Assembly: GCA_903863375.1 (NCBI GenBank)
Contig: CAIPBT010000223.1
Coordinates: 1-32,079 of the forward strand
DNA from: an uncultured Ferrovum sp.
Lineage (GTDB): Bacteria > Pseudomonadota > Gammaproteobacteria > Burkholderiales > Ferrovaceae
DNA: 32,079 nucleotides
Direction of reading: 5' to 3'
Made by a program: the position numbers and the translations under genes. Positions 9,699 through 17,295 of the stretch are shown in pieces; the first letter of the stretch is position 1, and each line of letters starts with the position of its first letter. The notes below the pieces were generated by a model, which saw nothing but the letters and a program-made list of their open reading frames with translations, did not search any database and was not told the DNA's origin.

Positions 9699-10603
9699 TG
9701 GGAACGCTGCAACAACAGGGGTATGCCTTGCGACAGGCTGTGCGCCAGCTGCTCTCGGCGCCGCTCGCCCATCTGCTCACCATCCTGGTGATCGGTCTGT
9801 CGCTAGCACTTCCCGTGGTGCTGTATCGGGTGGTCAGCGACCTTGGCGCCCTGGCGCGCACACAGGCCGGCCCTCCCCAGCTCACGGTGTTCCTGGCGCT
9901 GAATGCTTCAGAAACCGTCATCGAGCGAGCCCGCACGGCGCTGCAAGCGCGCACCGACCTGGCTTCGGTGGAGTACATCGCACCCGCTGCCGCCCTGGCG
10001 GAAATTCAGCGCAGCACCCATCTGGACGATGTGCTGGCCGGTCTGGACAGCAACCCGCTGCCGGGGGCCTTTGTGGTGCGTCCGCGCGACGGTGAGCCGG
10101 CGGCGCTGGCGGCCTTGCAGAAAGCCCTGAAACTGCTGCCGGGGGTTGAACTGGTGCAGCTCGATGCCGAATGGGCACGCCGGGTATACGCCCTGGGACA
10201 ACTGACCGAACGCGGCATCCTGTTGCTGGCCGGGGTGCTGGCCACCGTGGTCCTGACGGTGGTGGTCAACACCCTGCGCCTGCAGGTGCTGGCGGCCCGA
10301 GCAGAGGTGGAGGTCTGCAAGTTGCTGGGGGCCAGCAACGCCTTTGTGCGCCGCCCTTTTGTCTACTTCGGCATCTTGCAGGTACTGCTGGGCGCGTTGC
10401 TGGCCATGGGCTTGGCTGAACTCGCCGTGATGGCGGTCAACCAGGCCTGCGCGGACTGGCTCGACCCTCTTGGGCTGGTGTTGCGGCTGCAGGCCCCGAA
10501 TCCGGTGGAATGGGCTGTCCTGCTGGGCGGCGCGCTGGTCATGGGCTGGCTCGCCGGAGCTTTTACCGTCACGCTGTTCCTGCGGGACTGGCAACGTCAC
10601 TGA
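9695..10603 (+). CDS. ftsX: Cell division transmembrane protein FtsX
   Basis: 302 residues. The ATG overlaps the ftsE stop (ATGA). Topology is typical of FtsX: a first membrane segment near residues 20-45, a periplasmic domain of about 125 residues (VFLALNASE ... VELVQLDAEW), then three C-terminal membrane segments around GILLLAGVLATVVLTVVV, ILQVLLGALLAMGLAEL and AVLLGGALVMGWLAGAF. The conserved cytosolic-side LQVLAARAEVEVCKLLGAS sits between segments 2 and 3. Known role: membrane partner of FtsE that relays ATP hydrolysis to cell-wall hydrolase activators. The gene ends 18 bases before the CIRCE that precedes rpoH. Confidence 0.95.
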   Translation: MMGTLQQQGYALRQAVRQLLSAPLAHLLTILVIGLSLALPVVLYRVVSDLGALARTQAGPPQLTVFLALNASETVIERARTALQARTDLASVEYIAPAAALAEIQRSTHLDDVLAGLDSNPLPGAFVVRPRDGEPAALAALQKALKLLPGVELVQLDAEWARRVYALGQLTERGILLLAGVLATVVLTVVVNTLRLQVLAARAEVEVCKLLGASNAFVRRPFVYFGILQVLLGALLAMGLAELAVMAVNQACADWLDPLGLVLRLQAPNPVEWAVLLGGALVMGWLAGAFTVTLFLRDWQRH

Positions 10604-10621
10604 CGGAACTCCCGGCGATAT

Positions 10622-10648
10622 TTGGCACTCTGTTGCAGTGAGTGCTAA
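10622..10648 (+). promoter_or_regulatory. CIRCE element (HrcA operator) before rpoH
   Basis: Inverted repeat TTGGCACTC (10622-10630), nine-base spacer, GAGTGCTAA (10640-10648). The CIRCE consensus is TTAGCACTC-N9-GAGTGCTAA; only one base differs (G for A at 10624) and the spacer is exactly nine. It is the binding site of the heat-shock repressor HrcA. HrcA itself is not in this window. CIRCE sites before rpoH have been reported by comparative genomics in betaproteobacteria, so this fits the taxon. Confidence 0.9.
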
Positions 10649-10651
10649 ACT
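10622..10651 (+). promoter_or_regulatory. Probable sigma-70 promoter of rpoH, overlapped by CIRCE
   Basis: TTGGCA (10622-10627, 5 of 6 to TTGACA), an 18-base spacer, and TAAACT (10646-10651, 4 of 6 to TATAAT). The two hexamers fall in the two CIRCE arms, so bound HrcA would block polymerase. It would let rpoH be transcribed apart from ftsYEX. Predicted from sequence only. Confidence 0.55.
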
Positions 10652-10687
10652 TGCTCTCGTTGATTCGGTTTCCGCAGGAGGTTTGCC

Positions 10688-11572
10688 GTGTCCGACATGC
10701 TATTTCCGGTTCCCGCTCTGGCGGGTGCCAGCAGTCTCGAAAGTTATATCCAGGCCGTGAACCGCATTCCCCTGCTGAGTCAGGAGGAAGAGAAGTCACT
10801 CGGCCAGCGCCTGCGCGATCACAACGACGTCGAGGCTGCCCGTCGCATGGTGTTGTCGCACTTGCGCCTGGTGGTCTCGATTTCACGTCAGTACCTGGGA
10901 TACGGTCTGCCACAGGCTGACCTGATCCAGGAAGGCAATATCGGCCTGATGAAAGCAGTGCGGCGTTTTGATCCGGAACGCGGCATCCGGCTGGTGTCGT
11001 TCGCCGTGCACTGGATCCGCGCTGAGATCAACGAGTATGTGGTGCGCAACTGGCGCATGGTCAAGATCGCCACCACCAAGGCGCAACGCAAGCTGTTCTT
11101 CAACCTGCGCAGCATGAAACCCGGCTTTGGCAGCCTGGACGACGGGGAAACCCTCGAAGTGGCGAAGGTGCTCGGGGTGAAGCCGGAAGAAGTGCGGGAA
11201 ATGGAGGTGCGGTTGAGCGGTGGCGATGTCTCGCTCGAAGGCAGCCAGGACGATGACGAGGATGCGGTGGGCCCGCTGGCCTATCTGGCCGACGAGGGTG
11301 CCGAGCCGTCGGAAGTGCTCGCTGCCGAGCAGGGTCAGCGTCTCGAGACGGAGGGTTTGCAGTCGGCCCTGGCAGCCCTGGATGCCCGTTCGCGTCGTAT
11401 TGTCGAAGCCCGTTGGCTGCGGGAAGAGGATGGCGCCACCCTGCAGGTGCTCGCGGACGAGTTCAAGGTGTCGGCCGAGCGCATCCGGCAGATTGAACAG
11501 AAGGCCATGGCCACCCTGCGCAACCTGCTCTCGGCGCCGGTGGCCCGGCCCGCCCTGCCCGCTCGGGTTTGA
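10688..11572 (+). CDS. rpoH: RNA polymerase heat-shock sigma factor RpoH (sigma-32)
   Basis: 294 residues from a GTG at 10688, preceded by AGGAGG at a 6-base spacing. Region 2 is clear (GYGLPQADLIQEGNIGLMKA at 71-90, then the region 2.4 stretch VSFAVHWIRAEINEYVVRNW). The RpoH box QRKLFFNLR is at 133-141, separating it from other group-3 sigmas. Region 4.2 helix-turn-helix is at TLQVLADEFKVSAERIRQIE. Known role: directs transcription of chaperone and protease genes under heat stress. The ftsYEX-rpoH order is conserved with E. coli, but here a CIRCE and promoter lie directly upstream, pointing to HrcA control. Nothing is truncated. Confidence 0.97.
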   Translation: MSDMLFPVPALAGASSLESYIQAVNRIPLLSQEEEKSLGQRLRDHNDVEAARRMVLSHLRLVVSISRQYLGYGLPQADLIQEGNIGLMKAVRRFDPERGIRLVSFAVHWIRAEINEYVVRNWRMVKIATTKAQRKLFFNLRSMKPGFGSLDDGETLEVAKVLGVKPEEVREMEVRLSGGDVSLEGSQDDDEDAVGPLAYLADEGAEPSEVLAAEQGQRLETEGLQSALAALDARSRRIVEARWLREEDGATLQVLADEFKVSAERIRQIEQKAMATLRNLLSAPVARPALPARV

Positions 11573-11606
11573 TCGACACGCCCATCCGGGTCAACCTTCC
11601 CTCAGG

Positions 11607-12308
11607 TCAAGCGATAGCGCTGCCCTTGTCCTTGAGCAGCAGACGGATGTCATCCGCCATGGCTTGCGGTGTGGCATCGGGACCATACAGCACGCGCGGA
11701 CGGTTGCTGCGGTCGAACGCGTAGACGAAGCCGGCATGTTCGAAGCCCGCTCCACCCTCCTTGCGGCGGGCGTATACCCGAAAGTCCTTGGCGACATCCT
11801 GCAGGGCGCTGTCTGATCCGGTCAGCCCGATGAAGGCCGCACCAAATGGTTTCAGATACTCCTGCAGCACTGCCGGGCGATCGGTCTGCCCGTCAACGGT
11901 GACAAACAGCACGCGCACTTCGTTGGCGGCAGGACCGAGCAAGGTCAGTGTCTGACGTAGATGCCCGAGGGTGGCGGGACAGATGTCGGGGCATTGCGTG
12001 AACCCGAAATAAAACAGCTGGATCAGACCACGAAAATCCGCCGGACTGCGTTCCGCGCCGGTCTGGTCCTGCAGGCGCCAGTGCTGACCGTAAGGCGCGC
12101 CGCTGATATCCACACCATGCAGGGCCAGGGGCGCGCGACGCTCACAAGCGCTCAACCCAGCCCCGAGACCACCGAGCACGGCAGCGCTCAACCCGAACAG
12201 CACGTGTCGCCGCCGCGGGGCCAGTGGCAGCGATGCCGCTGCGCCGGTCACGAGATCCGCCCGCTGCCTTGGCGCCCGTCGTGCCGGATTGGCCGGGCGA
12301 TTGCTCAC
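11607..12308 (-). CDS. SCO1/SenC copper chaperone for cytochrome oxidase
   Basis: 233 residues from a GTG at 12308 that overlaps the ctaB stop (GTGA). The first 35 residues are basic and end in [16 protein letters not shown]; with the lipobox GLSAC (Cys55) this suggests a membrane-anchored lipoprotein, possibly Tat-dependent because of the Arg run. The thioredoxin-fold domain has the copper site C106-PDI-C110 and the distal His191 ([11 protein letters not shown]). Known role: delivers copper to, or reduces, the CuA site of subunit II. It is last in the SURF1-SCOlike-ctaA-ctaB-SCO unit and convergent with rpoH, only 34 bases away. Confidence 0.93.
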   Translation of the reverse strand: MSNRPANPARRAPRQRADLVTGAAASLPLAPRRRHVLFGLSAAVLGGLGAGLSACERRAPLALHGVDISGAPYGQHWRLQDQTGAERSPADFRGLIQLFYFGFTQCPDICPATLGHLRQTLTLLGPAANEVRVLFVTVDGQTDRPAVLQEYLKPFGAAFIGLTGSDSALQDVAKDFRVYARRKEGGAGFEHAGFVYAFDRSNRPRVLYGPDATPQAMADDIRLLLKDKGSAIA

Positions 12309-13201
12309 AGGACTTGCGGGAAGTAGTGGTCTACCAGCATCACGGCGAACAGCAGCGCGAGATACCAGATCGACCAGGCAAAGGTGCGACGGGCAACAGC
12401 GTCACTGTAATGCCGCCAGACTTGCCAGGCGTACGCAGTGAAGACGGCGCCCAGGGCAAGCGCACCAATGGCGTACAGGGCACCGGACAGGCCGGAGGCC
12501 ACGGGCAACAGGCTGGCGGCCACCAGGATCAGGGTGTAGAGAAAGATGTGCAGCCGGGTGTATTCGTCTCCATGGGTGACCGGCAGCATGGGCAACCCGG
12601 CCCGCGCGTATTCCTTTTTGCGATACAGCGCCAGAGCCCAGAAATGCGGCGGAGTCCACACGAAGATGATCAGAAACAGCAATAGCGCGTCGGCGGTCAC
12701 CTCGCCGGTGACCGCCGCCCAGCCCAATACGGGCGGCATGGCACCGGAAGCGCCACCAATCACGATGTTTTGCGGGGTGGCCGGTTTGAGCAGCACCGTG
12801 TAGACGATGGCATACCCCACGAAGGTGGCCAGGGTGAGCCACATCGTGAGTGCATTGACCTGGGTATACAGCAACAGCATGCCGGCGCCACCGGTCAGTC
12901 CGGCCAGCAGCAGCACCTGCACCGAACTGATGGTGCCGCGGGCGGTGCCACGGTCACGGGTACGTGCCATCAGGGCATCGAGTTGCTGTTCCACCAGGCA
13001 GTTGATCGCCGCGGCGGCGGCTGCCACCAGAAAGATGCCTACGGTAGCCGAGACCAGCAGCACCGGGCTGACCATGCCCGGCACAGCCAGGAACATGCCG
13101 ATCACTGCCGTGAAGACGATCAGCGCCACCACCCGAGGCTTGCACAGGTGCAAAAACTGCAGGAGGACGCCTTCTTCAACGGGCAGGACGGAGGTTTCCA
13201 T
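12305..13201 (-). CDS. ctaB: Protoheme IX farnesyltransferase (heme O synthase)
   Basis: 298 residues, a UbiA-superfamily membrane protein with about nine hydrophobic helices. The first polyprenyl-diphosphate/Mg site reads N67-CLV-E71-QQL-D75-ALMA-RT (residues 67-81), and the second conserved loop is [38 protein letters not shown] near residue 21 is diagnostic. Known role: adds farnesyl to heme b to make heme O, which CtaA turns into heme A for the aa3 oxidase encoded nearby. No Shine-Dalgarno sequence is visible before the ATG; the 59-base leader is C-rich on the coding strand. The stop overlaps the GTG of the SCO gene. Confidence 0.96.
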   Translation of the reverse strand: METSVLPVEEGVLLQFLHLCKPRVVALIVFTAVIGMFLAVPGMVSPVLLVSATVGIFLVAAAAAAINCLVEQQLDALMARTRDRGTARGTISSVQVLLLAGLTGGAGMLLLYTQVNALTMWLTLATFVGYAIVYTVLLKPATPQNIVIGGASGAMPPVLGWAAVTGEVTADALLLFLIIFVWTPPHFWALALYRKKEYARAGLPMLPVTHGDEYTRLHIFLYTLILVAASLLPVASGLSGALYAIGALALGAVFTAYAWQVWRHYSDAVARRTFAWSIWYLALLFAVMLVDHYFPQVL

Positions 13202-13204
13202 AGC

Positions 13205-13238
13205 GGGGCAGGAGCAGGGACAAGGGCAGGAGCAAGGG
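13205..13238. repeat. G-rich direct repeat with G-quadruplex potential in the ctaB leader
   Basis: On the plus strand GGGCAGGAGCA occurs at 13206-13216 and again at 13224-13234, 18 bases apart. Four runs of three or more G (13205-13208, 13217-13219, 13224-13226, 13236-13238) are separated by loops of 8, 4 and 9 bases, so a relaxed G-quadruplex motif lies on the template strand of ctaB. The matching transcript is C-rich. Confidence 0.5.
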
Positions 13239-13260
13239 CGATGGCGGAAGCCGTGACAGG

Positions 13261-14283
13261 TCAGGAATGCAGCGACGCCGGCGACAGGCCAAACGTTGGC
13301 GCTGCTTCGGCCACCGGGCGGGTGCGGGCGGCCGTATTGGCGGCCACCAGCACCAGCAGCAGCAGGGCAGCCCCGCCATTATGCATCACCGCCAGAGGCA
13401 GAGGCAGTTGCCAGATCACGATCGAGATGCCAATGGTGATCTGGGCGGCCAGCGCCACCAGCAGCAGGCCACCAAACAGGCGCAGGCCCGGCGCACGCAG
13501 CAGCACCAGGGCCAGCAGAAGCAGCAGCGAACCAACCAGCGCCGCGCCGACGCGATGGGTGAAGTGGATTGCCGTCAGCGCGGCATTGCTGAGCAATGCG
13601 CCGTCAGCCGTGTGACCCAGTTCCCGCAGCACGTGAAAGGCATTCGGATAATCCATGTCGGGGTGCAGGCTGCCCTTGCACAAGGGAAAATCCGGGCAGG
13701 CCAGGGCTGCGTAATTGGTGCTGGTCCAGGCGCCAAGGGCGATCTGACAGGCCAGCAGCACCAGCCCCAGCAGGGCAAAGCGCCGCACCAGCGGGCTGAC
13801 CGCCGGCCCTTCCGCGATCCGGGTCTGGCGTAGGGCCATCACGCTCAACAGGGCAAAGGTGGTCAACCCCCCCAGCAGATGCAGACTGACGATGACTGGC
13901 TTGAGCAGCAAGGTCACTGTCCACATGCCCAACATGCCCTGGAAGATGACCACACCAACCAGCGCTGTGGGCAGGCCGGGGATGGTGCCGGGCTTGCGCT
14001 GCCGCCAGGCCAGGGCACTGAGCACCAGGATCAGGAAGCCCAGGCTGGTGGCAAAGTAGCGGTGGACCATTTCCAGCCAGGCCTTGTGCGGTTCGACGGG
14101 TTTGCCGGGAAAGGCGGCTTCGGCCGACGCCCGGTCGGCCACCGCTTCGGGCACGCCGACATGACCATAGCAGCCTGGCCAGTCAGGACACCCCAGTCCT
14201 GCATCATTCAGACGGACATAAGCCCCAAGCAACACAATGCCCAAGGCGAGGGCAGCAGCAAGGATCGACAGTGTCTTGAACAT
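13261..14283 (-). CDS. ctaA: Heme A synthase (COX15/CtaA)
   Basis: 340 residues from the ATG at 14283. AAGGAG lies six bases upstream, so this start is preferred to the ATG at 14298, which would use that same AAGGAG as coding sequence. About eight membrane helices. Heme-binding region: EMVHRY (His74) and later paired His in SLHLLGG and IHFTHR. The extracytoplasmic pair C32-PDWPG-C38 is the CtaA disulfide motif, and a second pair is [10 protein letters not shown]. Known role: hydroxylates heme O at the C8 methyl to give heme A. It follows the SCO-like gene by 11 bases and precedes ctaB, the enzyme that makes its substrate. Confidence 0.95.
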   Translation of the reverse strand: MFKTLSILAAALALGIVLLGAYVRLNDAGLGCPDWPGCYGHVGVPEAVADRASAEAAFPGKPVEPHKAWLEMVHRYFATSLGFLILVLSALAWRQRKPGTIPGLPTALVGVVIFQGMLGMWTVTLLLKPVIVSLHLLGGLTTFALLSVMALRQTRIAEGPAVSPLVRRFALLGLVLLACQIALGAWTSTNYAALACPDFPLCKGSLHPDMDYPNAFHVLRELGHTADGALLSNAALTAIHFTHRVGAALVGSLLLLLALVLLRAPGLRLFGGLLLVALAAQITIGISIVIWQLPLPLAVMHNGGAALLLLVLVAANTAARTRPVAEAAPTFGLSPASLHS

Positions 14284-14294
14284 GAAAAGCTCCT

Positions 14295-14969
14295 TCAACC
14301 AATCTGGGAGGCCTTCAGCAGGCGCTCCATGTCTTTGAGTACGCGCTTCAGGTCGGCATTGGCCGGGTAGCGCAGCACCAGGTTGCCCAAGGGATCAAGC
14401 ACCCAGAAATGAGCGTGGGACGTGTCAGCAGCGTCCGCCAGTGCAGTGGCGAGCGGCGTGCCCTGCACCCGCAGGAAATGGGTGCCGGCGTAGTCCGCCT
14501 TAACGCTGGCAGGCAGCGCCGCAGCATCGTCCAGCAACAGCACCCGCTCCACCCGGATGTCGTCATGGCCGAGGGCGGCACGCACCTGCCGCAGGCCATA
14601 CAGCTTGTCCCGACAGGTGGCCGTACAAGCACCGCCATCCTGCGCCACCAGCACCCATTTTCCCTTCAGCTGGTCCAGGGATGCCGGCTGACCGTCATCG
14701 TCCTGGACTTTCGCATCCACCACTGGCGCCACTTCCAGCAACGTGCCGTAAATCTGACCGTTGGCGGGATGAACAAAGAAGTACCAGATGTAGGACATGG
14801 CCACTGGTGCCGCAAAGATCAGCAGCATCAGCACAATCTGAATCCGCGCGGACCGGCGCTGTGCCGCTGTCGGGGCGGGCGCTGCGCCGGCGGCGGATGA
14901 CGCGTTTTCAGAAGCAGGGGCAGCCGTGGCCGATTCAGGCGTGGCGGCGGAATTCGAGGGCAGATTCAC
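14295..14969 (-). CDS. SCO-like membrane-anchored thioredoxin-fold protein (oxidase assembly)
   Basis: 224 residues from a GTG at 14969 overlapping the SURF1 stop (GTGA). The first 40 residues are Ala/Ser/Pro-rich and likely disordered and cytosolic. One membrane helix (IQIVLMLLIFAAPVAMSYIWYFF, about 43-65) follows, then a periplasmic domain with GKWVLVAQDGGACTATC. The cysteine pair is C115-TAT-C119, and a histidine that may match the distal SCO ligand is at 187 (SHAHFWVLDPLGNLVLRYP). The spacing resembles SCO proteins, but the CP...CP context is missing. Known context: a protein like this commonly sits between SURF1 and ctaA in betaproteobacteria. A role in copper or thiol handling for the oxidase is inference. 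Confidence 0.8.
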   Translation of the reverse strand: MNLPSNSAATPESATAAPASENASSAAGAAPAPTAAQRRSARIQIVLMLLIFAAPVAMSYIWYFFVHPANGQIYGTLLEVAPVVDAKVQDDDGQPASLDQLKGKWVLVAQDGGACTATCRDKLYGLRQVRAALGHDDIRVERVLLLDDAAALPASVKADYAGTHFLRVQGTPLATALADAADTSHAHFWVLDPLGNLVLRYPANADLKRVLKDMERLLKASQIG

Positions 14970-15748
14970 GGGAGAGGGCGCGCCTTGCGAAAAAATGCGA
15001 AATAGAGATACAGGCCAAACGTCGTGGCCGCCAGACTGAACCACTGGAAGGCATAACCACGATGCATGTCGACATTGGTGTCCGGATGCTCATCGACCGC
15101 CAACAGACCGGCCGAAGCCGGCGCTGCCAACAGCACAAGGGGCAGCGGGTTCAGGTGGCTGACCTCGGCATAGCGGGAGAGTTGCAGGTTTTGCCAGACA
15201 CTGCCGGACACCACCTGGGCCGACAGCTCGACGTAGCGGCTGTCCGCCAGGGCCAGTTGTCCGGACACGTGCTGGATGCCCTCCGGAACCGGCACCTCCG
15301 GCGCCTGGGGATAACGCCGGTCCCGCGCGACAAAGCCCCGGTTGACCAGCACCACGCGAGCCCCGGGCGACCCAGCCTGCAGTTGCCCAGCCTCCAATAT
15401 TCCAGCCTCGAATAGCAAGGGCGTCAGCACATGAAAACCGGGGGTGCCGTCGTGGTCGCGGTTGTCGATGAAAATCTGGCCCGACGCCACGTAGCGGCCT
15501 ACGGCCACGGCTGGCCGGAAGCGCAAGCCGGCCGCCTGTACAGAATCCACCCTTGCGACCGCCAGGGCGGTCAGGTCAACGGGCGGCAATTGGCGCCGAG
15601 CTTCCAGGGCGGCCTGCAGGGCTACTTTCTCGGCGGCCCGGTGTACCTGCCAGCGCCCCAACGCTAGGGTGGCCACGATCACCACCACGGCGGCGAGGGT
15701 GGGCCACAGGCCCGGGCGGCGCTGGACGAATGTCGACATTGGCATCAT
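14966..15748 (-). CDS. SURF1-family cytochrome oxidase assembly protein
   Basis: 260 residues if started at the first ATG (15748); ATGs at 15745 and 15739 are also possible, and a GGAG lies just upstream. Classic SURF1 topology: an N-terminal helix (LWPTLAAVVVIVATLALGRWQ) with the GRWQ motif, a periplasmic domain with GRYV, GFHVLTPLLF and VLVNRGFV, and a C-terminal helix (YAFQWFSLAATTFGLYLYFAFF) with the conserved YAFQWFSLA. Known role: helps deliver or insert heme A into subunit I. It is first in the assembly-gene unit and starts only 31 bases from the divergent small membrane protein gene. Confidence 0.94.
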   Translation of the reverse strand: MMPMSTFVQRRPGLWPTLAAVVVIVATLALGRWQVHRAAEKVALQAALEARRQLPPVDLTALAVARVDSVQAAGLRFRPAVAVGRYVASGQIFIDNRDHDGTPGFHVLTPLLFEAGILEAGQLQAGSPGARVVLVNRGFVARDRRYPQAPEVPVPEGIQHVSGQLALADSRYVELSAQVVSGSVWQNLQLSRYAEVSHLNPLPLVLLAAPASAGLLAVDEHPDTNVDMHRGYAFQWFSLAATTFGLYLYFAFFRKARPLP

Positions 15749-15779
15749 GCTCCGGATTCACTGTAATGTGGATGACATC

Positions 15780-15977
15780 ATGCGCGCGTTGGTAGTTCTG
15801 GCCCTGCTGGCCATCATCGGTAGCCTTGCCAGCGGCTTTTATTTCATGCTTACCGACAAGGGCAAGGGCGATCGGGCGGTCCGTGCGCTGACCATCCGGG
15901 TGGCCATTTCGGTCTCGCTGTTCCTGCTGTTGATGGCTAGCCAGTATTTCGGCTTCCTGCCCGACCGACACCTTTGA
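15780..15977 (+). CDS. Small twin-transmembrane protein (DUF2909-like)
   Basis: 65 residues from the ATG at 15780 (MRALVVLALLAIIGSLASGF). Two hydrophobic helices (about 2-22 and 41-58) are joined by a charged loop (TDKGKGDRAVRALTIR). Length, topology and the loop match the DUF2909 / twin-transmembrane family found next to SURF1 in betaproteobacteria. The function is unknown; position suggests a link to oxidase assembly. An upstream in-frame start at 15669 would lie inside SURF1 and add non-membrane sequence, so it is rejected. It is the only plus-strand gene in the oxidase region. Confidence 0.75.
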   Translation: MRALVVLALLAIIGSLASGFYFMLTDKGKGDRAVRALTIRVAISVSLFLLLMASQYFGFLPDRHL

Positions 15978-16008
15978 TCGCCGGCACGACAGTTTTGATC
16001 GCCGGCAC
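15973..16008. repeat. Duplicated 15-bp motif after the twin-transmembrane gene
   Basis: TTTGATCGCCGGCAC occurs at 15973-15987 and 15994-16008, a perfect repeat 21 bases apart. The first copy contains the stop codon of the small membrane protein. Each copy holds the palindrome GCCGGC. No function is evident. Confidence 0.7.
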
Positions 16009-16058
16009 TCGCGCCATGCACCAACCCTTTGCCGCGCCAGCATTGGTCCTGAATGACA

Positions 16059-16092
16059 AACCCGGGAGAAGCCAGTCAGGCTTTCCCGGGTT
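16059..16092 (-). terminator. Strong stem-loop, probable terminator of the oxidase operon
   Basis: AACCCGGGAGAAGCC (16059-16073), loop AGTCA, and GGCTTTCCCGGGTT (16079-16092): a 14-base-pair stem with one bulged base. It lies 75 bases past the ctaE stop. Read on the minus strand the stem is followed by TTGTCATT, a weak T-rich tail. It could also end plus-strand transcription from the small membrane protein gene. Confidence 0.65.
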
Positions 16093-16167
16093 GGTCTGAC
16101 GCATCGCCGCCAATCGACCGGCGCCGCTGAACGTGTCTCGCGCAGTCGGCGCCGTAGCGCCAACCCT

Positions 16168-17010
16168 TTACAGCCAGTAGACGAACACAAACAGACCGAG
16201 CCAGACCACGTCGACGAAGTGCCAATACCAGGACACCGCCTCGAAAGCGAAATGGTGCTCGGGGGTGAAGTGGCCACGCAGGCAGCGACCCAGGATCACG
16301 ATCAGCATCAGGGTGCCGAGCGTGACGTGGAAACCATGGAAACCGGTCAGCATGAAAAACGTCGCGCCGTACACGCCGGTTGCGAGGCTGAATGCGGCTT
16401 CGCCGTATTCCGTCATCTGGCAGAACAAAAAGATCAGTCCCAGCGCGATGGTAGCGGCCAGCCCGAGGTTGAGTTGGGTGCGGTTGCCAGCCTTCAGCGC
16501 CCAGTGCGCCCAGGTCACCGTCACACCAGACGTCAGCAGCAGCAGCGTGTTGATCGCGGGCAGGCCCCATGCCGACATCGGGTGGAACTCGGTGCCGATG
16601 TAAGGACCAGCGCTGGGCCAGCCCGGCTTGAAGCCCGGCCAGACCAGTTGGTTGTCAACGTCTCCCAGCAGCGGAACCGACATCTGCCGGGCATAGAACA
16701 GGGCGCCGAAGAAGGCCGCAAAAAACATCACCTCGGAGAAGATGAACCAGCCCATCGACCAACGGAAGGACGCATCCACCTGCTCGTTGTACTTGCCGGT
16801 TTCGCTCTCGTGAATGACGTTGCCAAACCAGCCGAACAGCATGTAGGTCAGCGTGGCAAAGCCCGCCCCCAGCAACACCACGCCTTGGGTGTGGCCGAAA
16901 TGCAGCAGGCTGATGAAGCCACAGGCCAGCAGGAACAGGGCGGTTGACCCCACGACCGGCCATTTCGAAGGTGCCGGGACGTAATACACGTCATGCGTCG
17001 TACTGCTCAT
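16168..17010 (-). CDS. ctaE: Cytochrome c oxidase subunit III
   Basis: 280 residues with seven membrane helices. Family landmarks: FRWSMGWFIFSEVMFFAAFFGALFYAR, TWAHWALKAG, FFMLTGFHGFHVTLG and the C-terminal HFAFEAVSWYWHFVDVVWLGLFVFVYWL. A GGGGAGAG ribosome-binding site lies seven bases before the ATG. Known role: third core subunit of the heme-copper oxidase; it stabilises subunit I and its proton entry. It is the last gene of ctaC-ctaD-small-ctaG-DUF2970-ctaE and is followed by the stem-loop at 16059-16092. Confidence 0.97.
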   Translation of the reverse strand: MSSTTHDVYYVPAPSKWPVVGSTALFLLACGFISLLHFGHTQGVVLLGAGFATLTYMLFGWFGNVIHESETGKYNEQVDASFRWSMGWFIFSEVMFFAAFFGALFYARQMSVPLLGDVDNQLVWPGFKPGWPSAGPYIGTEFHPMSAWGLPAINTLLLLTSGVTVTWAHWALKAGNRTQLNLGLAATIALGLIFLFCQMTEYGEAAFSLATGVYGATFFMLTGFHGFHVTLGTLMLIVILGRCLRGHFTPEHHFAFEAVSWYWHFVDVVWLGLFVFVYWL

Positions 17011-17100
17011 CTGGTTGCTCTCCCCTGGTATGAAAGTTGGTTGTGGCGGGATCTGGCGGAGGCAGGCTGACCCGTCGTTGGCGGGTTTGGCCGGACATCC

Positions 17101-17295
17101 TTAATGCAAATGGGTGACAAGGTAGACCAGCCCGACAAGGCTAGCAATGAACAACAAGGTGCAGACGATGCCGACGGCGGCAACCTGGCCAAAACTCAGC
17201 TTGGTGATGTCATTCTGATAGCCACGGTCGCTGCGGATGCCGAGGAACCCCCAGAACACCGCCACAAATGCCCGCACGAGGCTGGGCATGGCCAT
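17101..17295 (-). CDS. DUF2970 small membrane protein of the oxidase cluster
   Basis: 64 residues. The ATG overlaps the ctaG stop (TGATG), so the two are co-translated. An amphipathic N-terminus (VRAFVAVFWGFLGIRS) is followed by DITKLSFGQVAAVGIVCTLLFIASLVGLVYLV, a single C-terminal membrane helix. VFWGFLGIR-S followed after about ten residues by a single helix is the DUF2970 pattern, a family found between ctaG and ctaE in betaproteobacteria. The exact function is unknown; an assembly or accessory role is inferred from position. A 90-base gap follows before ctaE. Confidence 0.85.
   Translation of the reverse strand: MAMPSLVRAFVAVFWGFLGIRSDRGYQNDITKLSFGQVAAVGIVCTLLFIASLVGLVYLVTHLH

Noticed and set aside
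10623-10636. Sigma-54-like TGGCAC...TTGC before rpoH
   Set aside because: Only four bases separate the two boxes, one short of the required spacing, and the same bases are fully explained by the CIRCE.
17070-17086. Small hairpin ACCCGT/GCGGGT between the DUF2970 gene and ctaE
   Set aside because: Six pairs including one G-T, no T-run; expected by chance in GC-rich DNA.
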